A stretch of DNA of 64,000 bases from Methanococcoides orientis (GTDB taxonomy: Archaea; Halobacteriota; Methanosarcinia; Methanosarcinales; Methanosarcinaceae). The translations under genes were made by a program, and so were the position numbers. This document shows positions 8,916-18,137 of the stretch, one piece after another. The DNA lies in contig NZ_CP073710.1 in assembly GCF_021184045.1 (NCBI RefSeq), positions 2,056,685 through 2,120,684 on the forward strand, in the 5' to 3' direction. A model generated the notes under the pieces. It did not search any database. It saw only the letters and a program-made list of their open reading frames with translations, and was not told the origin of the DNA. Each line of letters begins with the position of its first letter. Within the stretch, counting starts at the first letter, position 1.

Positions 8916-10646
8916 ATGAAAGAGATCAATGTTCAAGAAGCTTTTTTAGAAGCCGGGTATCAGATCAGCCCTGAAGCTGTAAAGCTGATAGTATCTCACA
9001 GTTTACCAAAGGACCTGGTTTGCTACATTCTTGAACATATCGATGAGTCGGTTTTTGTTATTGAGACCGAACACATTGACCTTTCATCCTTTGAATCTGA
9101 ATATCCGAGCAGCGTGAAAGATGACTCAGGAACGATTTCAGATGTTGCTTCAAAGGTTGGTTCAGATGTTAGTTCACAGGTCTCACAGAATTCGTAGGTC
9201 ATTTCGGGAGAAACACCTTCCCATCCGGAGATATCACCTTCATTTGCTACATCTGAAACTGTATCTAAAGTTACATGTGAAGTATCTTCATCCAATGCTT
9301 CTCCCTCAAAAAAATATTCTTCTTCATTTCCATCCGGTTATGGAAGTAAGGGATTACCAGATGCCGGTCTTAATTTAAATTCTAATGCTAATGGCAGTAA
9401 CATCAATATCATGTCTGATATCACGGACATGTCGACCTGTGTTGGCGAATATATGGAATTCGTCCAGTATTTCAGGAACAGGTATAGTAAGCTTAGTGAT
9501 ATGATCCGTGGAAGGATAACTGCCAGACCAATTGAGAGCCTTAATAAGAACCGCAAGCAGGGAAGTGGCTTAAAGCGGAGTGGAGGCGGTGATTACAGTG
9601 AAGTTTCTATTATTGGAATGGTATCCGAGGTAAGGAGTACTGCAAATGGGCATAAGATGTTGCAGCTGGAAGATCCCACAGGTTCTTTTCTGGTGCTTGT
9701 GCATCAGGCGGAGAAAGATCTTTTTGAAGAGGCCAGTAAGATAATTCTGGATGAGGTTATCGGTATCACAGGTTCCCTGACCAATGATGGCAGTCTGATC
9801 GTAGCAAAGAAGATAATCCTCCCGGACCTTCCGAACATTTCACACAGGAGGGAAGGTACCTGGGGTAAAGCGGTGTTCACATCTGATGTCCATATCGGAA
9901 GCTCGACCTTCCTTGAAGAAGAATGGTGTGGCTTCCTTGATTTTCTTAACGGGAAGTGTGATAATGACCAAATGAAAGAGCTTTCCAAAGATATCCGATA
10001 CCTTGTGATAGCAGGCGATCTGGTTGATGGGATCGGAATTTTCCCTGGGCAGGAACATGAGCTGGATATTCTTGACATCTATGATCAGTATGCAAAGGCT
10101 GCTGAATACTTCAGTCAGGTACCGGAACACATCCAGATAATAATATCACCCGGAAACCACGATGCGGTCCGTCAGGCAGAACCCCAGCCCCGTTTTCCGG
10201 AGCGTATAACCTCCCTTTTTGAGGACAGGATAACTTTTGTGGGAAATCCTGCATTGGTTGATCTTGATGGTGTCCGGGTACTGATGTATCATGGACGCTC
10301 CATTGACGATCTTGTTGCATCGGTCCCGGGAGTTTCATATCAGGAGCCTGAAAAGGCCATGATAGAGATGTTAAAGCGCAGGCATCTTTCCCCTATATAT
10401 GGAAGCAGGGTTTCCATTGCACCGGAGAAACAGGACCATTTTGTAATTGACCAGATACCCGATATTCTCCATTGTGGTCATGTGCATACCATAGGTATTG
10501 GAAGATACAAGAATGTCCTTGCGATAAATTCCGGTACATGGCAGTCACAAACAGAGTTCCAGAAGAGAGTAAATTTAATGCCAACACCTGCACAGGTTCC
10601 TATCGTGGATCTTTCCACTCTCAGGACAACCCTTCTGCACTTCTGA
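8916..10646 (+). CDS. polB: DNA polymerase D small subunit DP1, with in-frame TAG
   Basis: Small (proofreading exonuclease) subunit of the replicative polymerase D. Reading from the ATG at 8916, a TAG occurs at 9195-9197 (codon 94) and the same frame then stays open to the TGA at 10644-10646, giving 576 residues if the TAG is read as an amino acid. N-terminal domain about 1-90; Ser-rich linker about 95-165; OB fold about 225-300; phosphodiesterase domain with SDVHIG, AGDLVDG, SPGNHD, MYHGRS and HCGHVHT. The TAG lies at the start of the linker, so translation without it would need the ATG at 9411 (411 residues, catalytic part only). In Methanosarcinaceae UAG can encode pyrrolysine, which explains an intact frame on both sides. 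It could instead be a split or decaying N-terminus. Confidence 0.88.
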
Positions 10647-10764
10647 AACCTGTAGACCTATGGTATTGATAGAATTTATGAAAGTTTATCTTTTTCCTGT
10701 TCCATGTTAAAAGGTGACACTTCTTTTCCAATTCCGATCACTATATATAGTGCAACAGGAAAGT

Positions 10765-11724
10765 ATGCACCAGATGTCCTCGAAAGATAAGGAAGAACTT
10801 ATAACAATTCCTGAAATACCTGACTTTGAGGCCTTGCTGAAAAAGCAGGGATATAGCCTTGCAGGTACTCATTCTGCTGTAAAGACATGCCTCTGGCTTG
10901 GTCGTTCTATGAAAGGAGAAGGTGAGTGTTATAAGTCCAGGTTCTATGGTATTACTTCACATTGTTGTCTGCAGATGACACCTACTTTGAGGTGCAATCA
11001 ACGCTGTCTCTTTTGCTGGAGGCCTACAGAAGCGGAGGTATCCTTCCCGAAAGATTGGGATTCTCCAGTGGAAATTGTGGGGTCATCAATCAAAGCACAG
11101 CGAAAATTGATATCCGGATTTGGTGGTTCAGCACCAAGGGAACGGTGGGAGGAAGCAAACCAGCCCAAACACGTTGCTATATCACTTTCAGGGGAGCCAA
11201 CCTTGTATCCGCATCTGCCTGAACTTGTGGAAGAGTACGAGAAACAGGGCTTTACCACTTTTATTGTAAGTAACGGTACTGTCCCTGATATGATGGAGAG
11301 GATCGAACCTTCCCAGTTATACATGAGCCTTGATGCTCCTGACAGGGAAACATATGAAAAGGTCTGCAATCCGAAATCTCCTGAACTATGGGACAATATC
11401 AACAGGTCCCTGGAAATACTTGGAAAGAAGAATAACCGCAAAGCAATACGCATAACCCTTGTAAAGGGTATGAATATGATCGATCCGGCAGGTTATGCAC
11501 GTCTTATTGAGATAGCGGATCCGGATTTCGTTGAGGTCAAGGCATATATGCACCTTGGTTTTTCCAGAAGCCGTCTTCCTCGTGAAGCGATGCCTTCACA
11601 TGAGGAGGTTGTCAGCTTTGCAAAAGAACTTGCCGAGCATCTTGGATATGCCATTGCAGATGAAGTGGAAGTAAGCCGCATAGCTCTGCTTTCGAAGGAT
11701 GGTAAAGTCACCTATCTTGACTGA
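10765..11724 (+). CDS. taw1: tRNA 4-demethylwyosine synthase
   Basis: Radical SAM enzyme that condenses pyruvate with N1-methylguanosine-37 of tRNA-Phe to form the tricyclic wyosine base. The product is 319 residues from the ATG at 10765. The radical SAM cluster is C77-x3-C81-x2-C84 (CNQRCLFCW). A second cluster is predicted from C42, C55 and C68, each 13 residues apart, the spacing known from archaeal Taw1. The SGEPTLYPHL and VSNGT motifs also fit. AGGAAAG before 10765 serves as ribosome site; an ATG three codons on is an alternative. It is a single gene after DP1. Confidence 0.94.
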   Translation: MHQMSSKDKEELITIPEIPDFEALLKKQGYSLAGTHSAVKTCLWLGRSMKGEGECYKSRFYGITSHCCLQMTPTLRCNQRCLFCWRPTEAEVSFPKDWDSPVEIVGSSIKAQRKLISGFGGSAPRERWEEANQPKHVAISLSGEPTLYPHLPELVEEYEKQGFTTFIVSNGTVPDMMERIEPSQLYMSLDAPDRETYEKVCNPKSPELWDNINRSLEILGKKNNRKAIRITLVKGMNMIDPAGYARLIEIADPDFVEVKAYMHLGFSRSRLPREAMPSHEEVVSFAKELAEHLGYAIADEVEVSRIALLSKDGKVTYLD

Positions 11725-11904
11725 GGCCGGGTATCAGATTCCTTGGCATTTATCATCTCAGTCACAATCTATATTTATATCCTTGTTTACATAGGATACA
11801 TCCATTTAGCTAATAGCATCCATGTTCTGTATGCAGAACATGATCATCAAGGTGTTCAACGCATCTACAATCCCAATTGATCCTTATTATGGAGTATTCC
11901 AACA

Positions 11905-13149
11905 ATGGTTGACCAATCTTCACATCAAAAATACGAGTTTAAAAAGAAACTTGAATCGTTAAGGGGCAAGCGAGGTCGTGGTACTGAGCTTATCTCATTG
12001 TACATTCCACCTGACAAGCAGCTCTCAGATGTAGTTGCACAGCTCAAGACAGAGCACGGTCAGGCCTCCAACATCAAGTCCAAACTTACCAAGACGAATG
12101 TGCAGGGTGCTATCGAATCCATCATGTCCAGACTCAGGTATGTGACCGTTCCTGAGAATGGGATCGTCTATTTCACAGGTGCTGTTGATGTCGGAGCTAA
12201 CAAGACTAACATGGAGTCAACCATCATTGAGCCTCCACAGCCAATTATAACATACAGGTATCACTGTGATTCATCATTCTACCTTGATCCTCTAGAGGAG
12301 ATGTTAAGAGAAGCAAAGACCTATGGTCTGCTCGTTCTTGACAGGCGTGAAGCCTCAATTGGTCTTCTTGTGGGCAAGCACATAGAACCATATCGGAACC
12401 TGACCTCAACTGTACCGGGAAAACAGAGGAAAGGAGGACAGAGTGCCCACAGGTTCCAGCAACTTAGACTCATTGCCATACATGATTTCTACAAGCGTAT
12501 CGGTGATGCAGCAAGTGAGGTCTTCCTCACAGTTGACCAGAAGGACTTTGAAGGTGTGCTTGTTGGTGGTCCTTCACCAACAAAAGAAGAGTTCGAATCC
12601 GGTCATTTCCTCCACCACGAGATAGAGAAGAAAATGCTCGGGCTTTTCGATGTGGCATATACAGATGAGTCTGGTCTTCCAGAACTTGTGAACGCAGCAA
12701 GTGAAAGGCTTGAGGACCTTGATCTCATGGTAGAGAAGAAACTGATGCAGCAGTTCTTCAGGGAACTGGTGTCTGATTCAGGCAAAGCGACCTATGGTGA
12801 GGACAATGTACGAGAGAACCTCATTATCGGTGCTGTCGATATAATGCTCGTATCAGAAGACCTGAGGGCTGAAAGGATGACCGTCAGGTGTACTTCTTGC
12901 GATTATGAGAAAAAGACAACCAGTGATTTCAAGCCTGGTGATTCGAAGACAAGTCTTGGTAACTGCCCGAAATGTGGTTCCTATCTTGAGGTAGTGGAAA
13001 AGGTCGATGTTGTTGATGAACTATCCGAAATGTGTGACCAGATGAGTACCACGGTAGAGTTCATTTCCACTGACTTTGAAGAGGGTGCACAGCTTCTGAA
13101 CGCTTTTGGTGGTATCGTCGCTATCCTGCGTTTCAACACAGGCATCTGA
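11905..13149 (+). CDS. prf1: Peptide chain release factor aRF1
   Basis: Archaeal class I release factor that recognises stop codons and triggers peptide release. The 414-residue product has NIKS at 56-59, YxCxxxF as YHCDSSF at 119-125, the catalytic GGQ at 177-179, and the C-terminal domain with a zinc-type C-x2-C pair set (CTSCDYE, CPKCGSY). The codon-reading motifs look standard, so nothing here suggests loss of UAG recognition; pyrrolysine insertion would have to compete with this factor. It lies 22 nt before argS on the same strand. Confidence 0.97.
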   Translation: MVDQSSHQKYEFKKKLESLRGKRGRGTELISLYIPPDKQLSDVVAQLKTEHGQASNIKSKLTKTNVQGAIESIMSRLRYVTVPENGIVYFTGAVDVGANKTNMESTIIEPPQPIITYRYHCDSSFYLDPLEEMLREAKTYGLLVLDRREASIGLLVGKHIEPYRNLTSTVPGKQRKGGQSAHRFQQLRLIAIHDFYKRIGDAASEVFLTVDQKDFEGVLVGGPSPTKEEFESGHFLHHEIEKKMLGLFDVAYTDESGLPELVNAASERLEDLDLMVEKKLMQQFFRELVSDSGKATYGEDNVRENLIIGAVDIMLVSEDLRAERMTVRCTSCDYEKKTTSDFKPGDSKTSLGNCPKCGSYLEVVEKVDVVDELSEMCDQMSTTVEFISTDFEEGAQLLNAFGGIVAILRFNTGI

Positions 13150-13171
13150 GGTTAATTAACAGGTGATCATT

Positions 13172-14875
13172 TTGTTTTTAGATTTTATAGAACAGGTTAC
13201 ATCCGTACTGAACGATGCTGTCAGCTCCGCAGGTTTTGAAGCAAACGATCTGGAGCTTGGACCGTCCCAGCATGCAGACCTTTCGTCAAGGGTCGCATTC
13301 AGGCTGGCATCTGTTGCAAAACAGAGTCCAAAGGACGTTGCTGACAGGATCGCTTCTGAGATAGTAATACCAGAGGGTTCCTATATTGGTAAGATAGAGG
13401 CATTGGGCCCATATCTGAATATCAGTGCCAGTCGCGATTTCATTGATGATGTCGTGTCAGGTATCAGGGAGAAGAAGGAGTCTTTCGGAGGTAATTTCTG
13501 TGAAGGCAGGATACTGCTTGAGCACACTTCTGCTAACCCTAATGGTCCTCTTCATGTGGGACACATAAGAAATTCCATTATCGGAGATACCCTCGGTCGC
13601 ATCCTAAAACGTGCAGGATATGATGTCGAGCTGCACTATTATGTAAATGACATGGGTCGCCAGATAGCTATAGTTTCCTGGGCTCTTGAACACTTCGAAT
13701 TCGATGAAAGTTCCAAGCCGGATCATGCTATTGCAGATGTTTACATAAAGGCGAATGCAGAGCTTGAAGCACACCCGGAAAAAGTTGCTGAGATAGACAA
13801 GCTCATGCAGCTTGTTGAGAGTGGTGATGAGGAGACAATTGAGCGTTTCGATAAGGCTGTAGGCCTTGCAGTTGAAGGTATCAAGGAAACCCTTGGAAAG
13901 ATGAATGTCTCCCACGATGAGTTCCCTAAGGAATCAAGTTTCATCAGGTCCGGTGATGTCTCAAGGATAGTGGATGAGATCAAGGCTACAGGACGTACTG
14001 AGATAGACAATGGCGCGCTTGTTGTTGACCTTAAGGATTACGGATTTGAAAAGACGCTCGTTATCCAGCGTTCTGATGGTACTTCACTTTATACAACACG
14101 TGATCTTGCATACCATGAATGGAAGGGCGAGCGTGCTGACAGGATCATCGATATCTTCGGAGCAGATCATAAACTGATCTCCGGTCAGCTCAAGGCAACG
14201 TTGAATGCCATAGGCAAAAAAGAACCGGAGTTTGTTATCTTTGAGTTCGTTTCATTGCCTGAAGGTTCAATGAGCACAAGACGTGGCAAGTTCATCAGTG
14301 CTGACGAACTATTCGACCAGGTCAAGGTCCGGGCACTGGAAGAGGTGGACAAACGCCGCCCTGAGATGCCTGATGATTTCAAGAAAGAGGTTGCTGACAT
14401 GGTCGGTATTGGTGCTGTCAGGTACGATATCGTGAAGGTCACACCTGAGAAATCCACGGTCTTCGACTGGAAAGAGGCTCTTGATTTCGAGAAACAGGGC
14501 GGTCCTTTCATACAGTACTCACATGCACGTTCCTGCAGTATCCTGCGAAAGGCAAAGGATGAAGGCCTGTGGGATAGTGAGGCGATCATTGCCCCTTCAC
14601 TTCTTGTGGAAGATAGTGAAATAGCTCTTATCAAGAAGATGGGAATGTTCGACAATGTGCTGGACCAGTGTACGAAGGAACTGAAACCACATATGCTTGC
14701 TATTTACGGAAGGGAACTTGCAGATGCATTCAACCAGTTCTATCGTTTCGTGTCCGTCCTCAATGCTGAGGAAGAGGATGTCCGCGCAAGCCGTCTGGCT
14801 CTTGTGGACTGTGCAAGGATAGTTCTTGCTAACACTCTGGACACCCTTGGAATGGGTGCACCGGATTCGATGTAA
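13172..14875 (+). CDS. argS: Arginyl-tRNA synthetase
   Basis: Class I synthetase charging tRNA-Arg. 567 residues, with HVGH at 128-131 as the HIGH motif, an MSTRRG segment in the KMSKS position, the N-terminal Add-1 domain (about 1-90) and a C-terminal anticodon-binding DALR domain ending NTLDTLGM. The start is probably the TTG at 13172 (MFLDFIEQ), because AGGTGAT at 13161-13167 then sits 4 nt upstream; the GTG at 13163 overlaps that ribosome site. It is downstream of aRF1, a likely two-gene translation operon. Confidence 0.95.
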   Translation: MFLDFIEQVTSVLNDAVSSAGFEANDLELGPSQHADLSSRVAFRLASVAKQSPKDVADRIASEIVIPEGSYIGKIEALGPYLNISASRDFIDDVVSGIREKKESFGGNFCEGRILLEHTSANPNGPLHVGHIRNSIIGDTLGRILKRAGYDVELHYYVNDMGRQIAIVSWALEHFEFDESSKPDHAIADVYIKANAELEAHPEKVAEIDKLMQLVESGDEETIERFDKAVGLAVEGIKETLGKMNVSHDEFPKESSFIRSGDVSRIVDEIKATGRTEIDNGALVVDLKDYGFEKTLVIQRSDGTSLYTTRDLAYHEWKGERADRIIDIFGADHKLISGQLKATLNAIGKKEPEFVIFEFVSLPEGSMSTRRGKFISADELFDQVKVRALEEVDKRRPEMPDDFKKEVADMVGIGAVRYDIVKVTPEKSTVFDWKEALDFEKQGGPFIQYSHARSCSILRKAKDEGLWDSEAIIAPSLLVEDSEIALIKKMGMFDNVLDQCTKELKPHMLAIYGRELADAFNQFYRFVSVLNAEEEDVRASRLALVDCARIVLANTLDTLGMGAPDSM

Positions 14876-14920
14876 GTCAGGTCCGAAAAATAGATTAACA
14901 CAGATAAGGGAGAACAGAAT

Positions 14921-15202
14921 ATGAAATTGTACATGTACCTTCTCCTGTATCTCTTTTTAGTAAATGCTTATGCTTTCTGGCTGATGTACTCTGACAAAAA
15001 GAAAGCCATCAAGAGCCAGTACAGGATACCGGAAAAGACCCTGTTCACCTGGGCATTGCTGGGCGGAAGCATAGGTTCCATTGCAGGAATGCAGAAGTTC
15101 AGGCACAAGACCAGGCATCCGAAGTTCAGGATCGGAATGCCTTTGATATTTGTTGTGGAAGGCTATCTCTTCTTTGAATATGTTCTGCCGGTACTTTTTT
15201 GA
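14921..15202 (+). CDS. DUF1294 small membrane protein
   Basis: 93 residues: an N-terminal helix (about 3-23), a short charged loop with YSDKKKA, a second hydrophobic segment with LLGGSIGSIAGM, the KTRHPKFRIGMP motif and a last helix. This is the DUF1294 layout. The function is unknown. AAGGGAG at 14907-14913 is a ribosome site before the ATG. It lies 45 nt after argS and may be part of the same transcript. Confidence 0.85.
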   Translation: MKLYMYLLLYLFLVNAYAFWLMYSDKKKAIKSQYRIPEKTLFTWALLGGSIGSIAGMQKFRHKTRHPKFRIGMPLIFVVEGYLFFEYVLPVLF

Positions 15203-15279
15203 GATAATTGATTCAGACACCTGTATCTGAAAAACTAGCCTGCAAAGCGTTTTATAAAAAAGGAGTTGATTATTTCATA

Positions 15280-15687
15280 ATGAAGGTCCGGATAGAAACT
15301 CCAAAGTTCAGCTTTTTCAAGTACCAGAAAGTGGATGACGGGTACAAAAGGGTCCTCTTTTCCCCGATACCCACGATATTCAACTATGGTTTCATTGAAG
15401 ATACTTTAGGCGATGATGGGATGGAAGAGGATGCCATCGTACTCGGACCCCGCCTTCCTCAAGGTACTCTGGTAAAACTGACCAATCCCGGTGGTGTGGT
15501 GAGATTTGTGGATGACTCGGTTCAGGACGATAAGAAAGTGTTCTATCTCGTAGACAAGTATTCTGAAAGGCTGTTCGGATTATATTTCAGGATGTATGCA
15601 CTGTTCAAAAGGTTCCGTTATCTGGCATTTGAGAGGAGAATTGCGGAATGCAGGTTCGAAGGCATTGAACTATTCGGAGAAGAGTGA
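15280..15687 (+). CDS. Inorganic pyrophosphatase-like protein, altered active site
   Basis: 135 residues from the ATG at 15280. The segment PTIFNYGFIEDTLGDDGMEEDAI matches the family I pyrophosphatase pattern NYGFIPxTxxxDGDPLD, but the central DGDPLD reads DGMEED, so one of the three metal-binding aspartates is replaced. The protein is also shorter than the usual 165-180 residues. It may be a diverged pyrophosphatase or a non-catalytic relative. The ORF also opens upstream at 15208, without supporting signals. It follows the DUF1294 gene by 77 nt. Confidence 0.65.
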   Translation: MKVRIETPKFSFFKYQKVDDGYKRVLFSPIPTIFNYGFIEDTLGDDGMEEDAIVLGPRLPQGTLVKLTNPGGVVRFVDDSVQDDKKVFYLVDKYSERLFGLYFRMYALFKRFRYLAFERRIAECRFEGIELFGEE

Positions 15688-15823
15688 AAACCGGTCAGTT
15701 TGTCAATCACTGTAATGATCGCGGTAAACTAAACTGATAACTGCGATCAAATATTGTTCTAAAAAAAGGGCTTAGGGAAAAGGAATACCTTTTCCACAAA
15801 AATTCCTTTGATCTTTCTTGTCC

Positions 15824-16858
15824 TTAAAGAATGTCGATGGTCTGTATATTCTTCACCTTATTGCTGAAAGGTATGGCTTCCTGCTCCAGATGCTCTTTTA
15901 TCGTACCCTCAACGATCTTCACCAGCTCTTCCTTTTCCACATTTGTAACTGCTGAGAGGAACTTCAGGCTGCAATCCTTTTCTTTTGTTTCAAAGAACTC
16001 TATGTTAGGTATGCTTTCTGAAGAGGTGATACTTGCTTTCATGAGAGTTCCGGGATATTCCATGGCTATTTTTATGTGACCTACGAAATCCGGATTGAGC
16101 TTTTTGACCTGCTTGCTTATGGAAGTAAGGACATCTGTTGCATACTTTTCTGCCTTTTGTTCTTCCAGTTCGCAGTCCTTGATGGTAAGCTCGCCGGAAT
16201 AGGAGCTAACCTCGGAGGCCTCGATGGAGTTGATAGCTTCCCTTGTTTCCCTTTCCTTGCTCTTGCCTGCCAGCAGGTCGATGAGCTTCTGGAACTTCTC
16301 ATCGGCTTCCTTTGCAGAGAACTCGATGACCTCTGCCTCGGGATTGATCTCCTCCAGGAAATTCCTGACCTCTGCAACCTTTTCTTCCTCTGCGATATCG
16401 ACCTTGTTGATGCAGAGGATCTCAGCATCTTCTATCTGTGTCAGGATGAACTTCGGTGTCTGTTTTATCTCGGTGTTGAACCTTGTTCCGTCAATAATGT
16501 TAACGATAGGTGCAAAGCTCAGGTCATCTATTTTCATAAGAGCGATATCTTCCTTGATCTGCCTTGGGAAGGCGATACCTGTAGGTTCGATAATAATAAC
16601 GTCAGGGTGGAAGTCATCTGAAAGTTTGGAAAGAGTGTATTCCATGCTGATCTTGAGAGTACAGCAGATACAGCCGCTTGTAAGTTCTTCGGTAACGATC
16701 CCGGTGCTTGAAAGTGTGTCACCGTCAAGTCCGATCTCACCGATCTCGTTCACAATTATCGCGATCTTGTGGCCTGTTTCGCTCAAATGCTTACCGAGCC
16801 TTAACAATGTAGTGGTCTTGCCGCTTCCGAGAAAGCCGCCTATGATCATTATTTTCAA
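15824..16858 (-). CDS. CobW/G3E-family GTPase
   Basis: 344-residue P-loop GTPase of the G3E (CobW/P47K) family, whose members act as metal chaperones or activators of cobalamin or metal enzymes. Walker A GFLGSGKTT is at 8-16, the metal-binding CICC at 63-66, the base-specificity motif in CINKVD, and the C-terminal CobW domain follows. The gene is divergent from a core-MetE methionine synthase, an enzyme that uses a corrinoid methyl donor in methanogens. A role in supporting corrinoid proteins is therefore plausible but inferred from context only. Confidence 0.88.
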   Translation of the reverse strand: MKIMIIGGFLGSGKTTTLLRLGKHLSETGHKIAIIVNEIGEIGLDGDTLSSTGIVTEELTSGCICCTLKISMEYTLSKLSDDFHPDVIIIEPTGIAFPRQIKEDIALMKIDDLSFAPIVNIIDGTRFNTEIKQTPKFILTQIEDAEILCINKVDIAEEEKVAEVRNFLEEINPEAEVIEFSAKEADEKFQKLIDLLAGKSKERETREAINSIEASEVSSYSGELTIKDCELEEQKAEKYATDVLTSISKQVKKLNPDFVGHIKIAMEYPGTLMKASITSSESIPNIEFFETKEKDCSLKFLSAVTNVEKEELVKIVEGTIKEHLEQEAIPFSNKVKNIQTIDIL

Positions 16859-17073
16859 TTATCTCACCAGTGGTAGAATGATATTATTTAAGAAAATTAC
16901 TTCTTTTTAAGCTTCTTTTCAACTTGTGAGTCTTTACTTATAAAACTTGTAGGTTAATATCTGGATAGATATTTGCGGTCTGATATGTATGATCTGATAT
17001 TTGTCCCATTTCCCAGACTCCAGAAGAAAATAATTCGCTAACATTATAAATGATACTTGCACATACGATGATT
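16859..17073. promoter_or_regulatory. Divergent promoter region, cobW-like / core-metE
   Basis: 215-nt gap between two genes transcribed away from each other. It has TATA-like stretches on both sides (CTTATAAAAC near 16936, TGATATGTATGATCTGATAT near 16981). The direct repeat TCTGATAT occurs twice (16979-16986 and 16992-16999), separated by a few bases, and could be an operator. Confidence 0.4.
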
Positions 17074-18102
17074 ATGAGTGACCTGATCTTTGATGACATT
17101 GGCAGTTATCCGCTACCTGAAGGCGTAACAAAGGAGTGGATGGAGAGTGCATTTTCGAAAAGGGACAGTGATGAGAAGCTTTTTTCTGTCATACGTTCAG
17201 CCTTTAGCCAAAAGCTTGATGCCGGTGTGCATGTAGCCACATATCCCCAGTTCCAGGACATGAACCAGCAGTTCCTGTCAATTATCAATGATCCGGAATG
17301 TGTGGAAGAGCCTTTTAAGGTCAAAGAGAACAGTGCACGTATCCTTGAGCTTGATATCATAGAAGAAGCTGCTGCAGATTACAGGGATGAGACCGGTGAA
17401 AAACCGGATGTCCGTATCTGTGTGACCGGTCCGCTTGAACTTTATCTCAAGGACTTCGGGGGAACACAGTATACCGACATCCTGAACCTACTCGCAGTAA
17501 GTATTGACCGTTTCATAAGCAATTCCATCAAGTCCGCAAAGAACTTCAACATCAGGACTGTTTCCATCGATGAGCCAAGTATCGGTATCAACCCCCAGAT
17601 CATGTTCGAGGATGCTGAACTGGTGGAGGCACTGAGCACCGCCACTTCCTATGCAGGCAAACAGGATGTTGATGTGGAGATCCATCTGCATTCACCGCTT
17701 CATTACAGGATAGCCTGTGATACACCGAGCATCAATGTAATAGGTGTGGAGTCTGCAGCAAATCCTTCATATCTCGATCTTATCGACAGGAAGATCCTGG
17801 AAGATACCGATTCTTTCCTGCGTGTGGGTGTTGCAAGGACCGATATCTTCAACCTTGCATCTGTGCTCAACGAGAAGTACAACACCAATGTCTGGAAGGA
17901 CACCCAGTATCTGCCGGAGATAGTAACGGAAATGGAAACTCCTGAAGTCATCTCAAAGCGCCTTGAGAACGCAGATTCCATATTCGGAGATCGCATCAAG
18001 TATGTTGGGCCCGATTGTGGTCTTGGTTCCTGGCCGACACAGGAGATCGCAGGACAATTGCTCAGGAATGTTGCTAAGGGAATTGCCAAGTTCTCCAAAT
18101 AA
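17074..18102 (+). CDS. Core-MetE family methionine synthase
   Basis: 342-residue single-domain relative of the catalytic half of cobalamin-independent methionine synthase. Archaeal proteins of this core-MetE type are known to take the methyl group from methylcobalamin or a corrinoid protein rather than from folate. Visible motifs are FDDIGSYPLP at the start, SIDEPSIG in the middle, EIHLHSP with a zinc-ligand type His, and VGPDCGLGSWP near the end, with the metal Cys. The start is probably MSDLIFDD at 17074; ATGs at 17050 and 17068 are alternatives. It may instead act on coenzyme M or another thiol, but the DCGLGSW segment supports methionine synthase. Confidence 0.82.
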   Translation: MSDLIFDDIGSYPLPEGVTKEWMESAFSKRDSDEKLFSVIRSAFSQKLDAGVHVATYPQFQDMNQQFLSIINDPECVEEPFKVKENSARILELDIIEEAAADYRDETGEKPDVRICVTGPLELYLKDFGGTQYTDILNLLAVSIDRFISNSIKSAKNFNIRTVSIDEPSIGINPQIMFEDAELVEALSTATSYAGKQDVDVEIHLHSPLHYRIACDTPSINVIGVESAANPSYLDLIDRKILEDTDSFLRVGVARTDIFNLASVLNEKYNTNVWKDTQYLPEIVTEMETPEVISKRLENADSIFGDRIKYVGPDCGLGSWPTQEIAGQLLRNVAKGIAKFSK

Positions 18103-18137
18103 GACAATTCAGGTTCCTGGAAGGACAACTTTTAAGA

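Noticed and set aside
16076-16621. 181-residue open frame on the plus strand
   Set aside because: It is the antisense of the CobW-like gene, whose motifs are clear.
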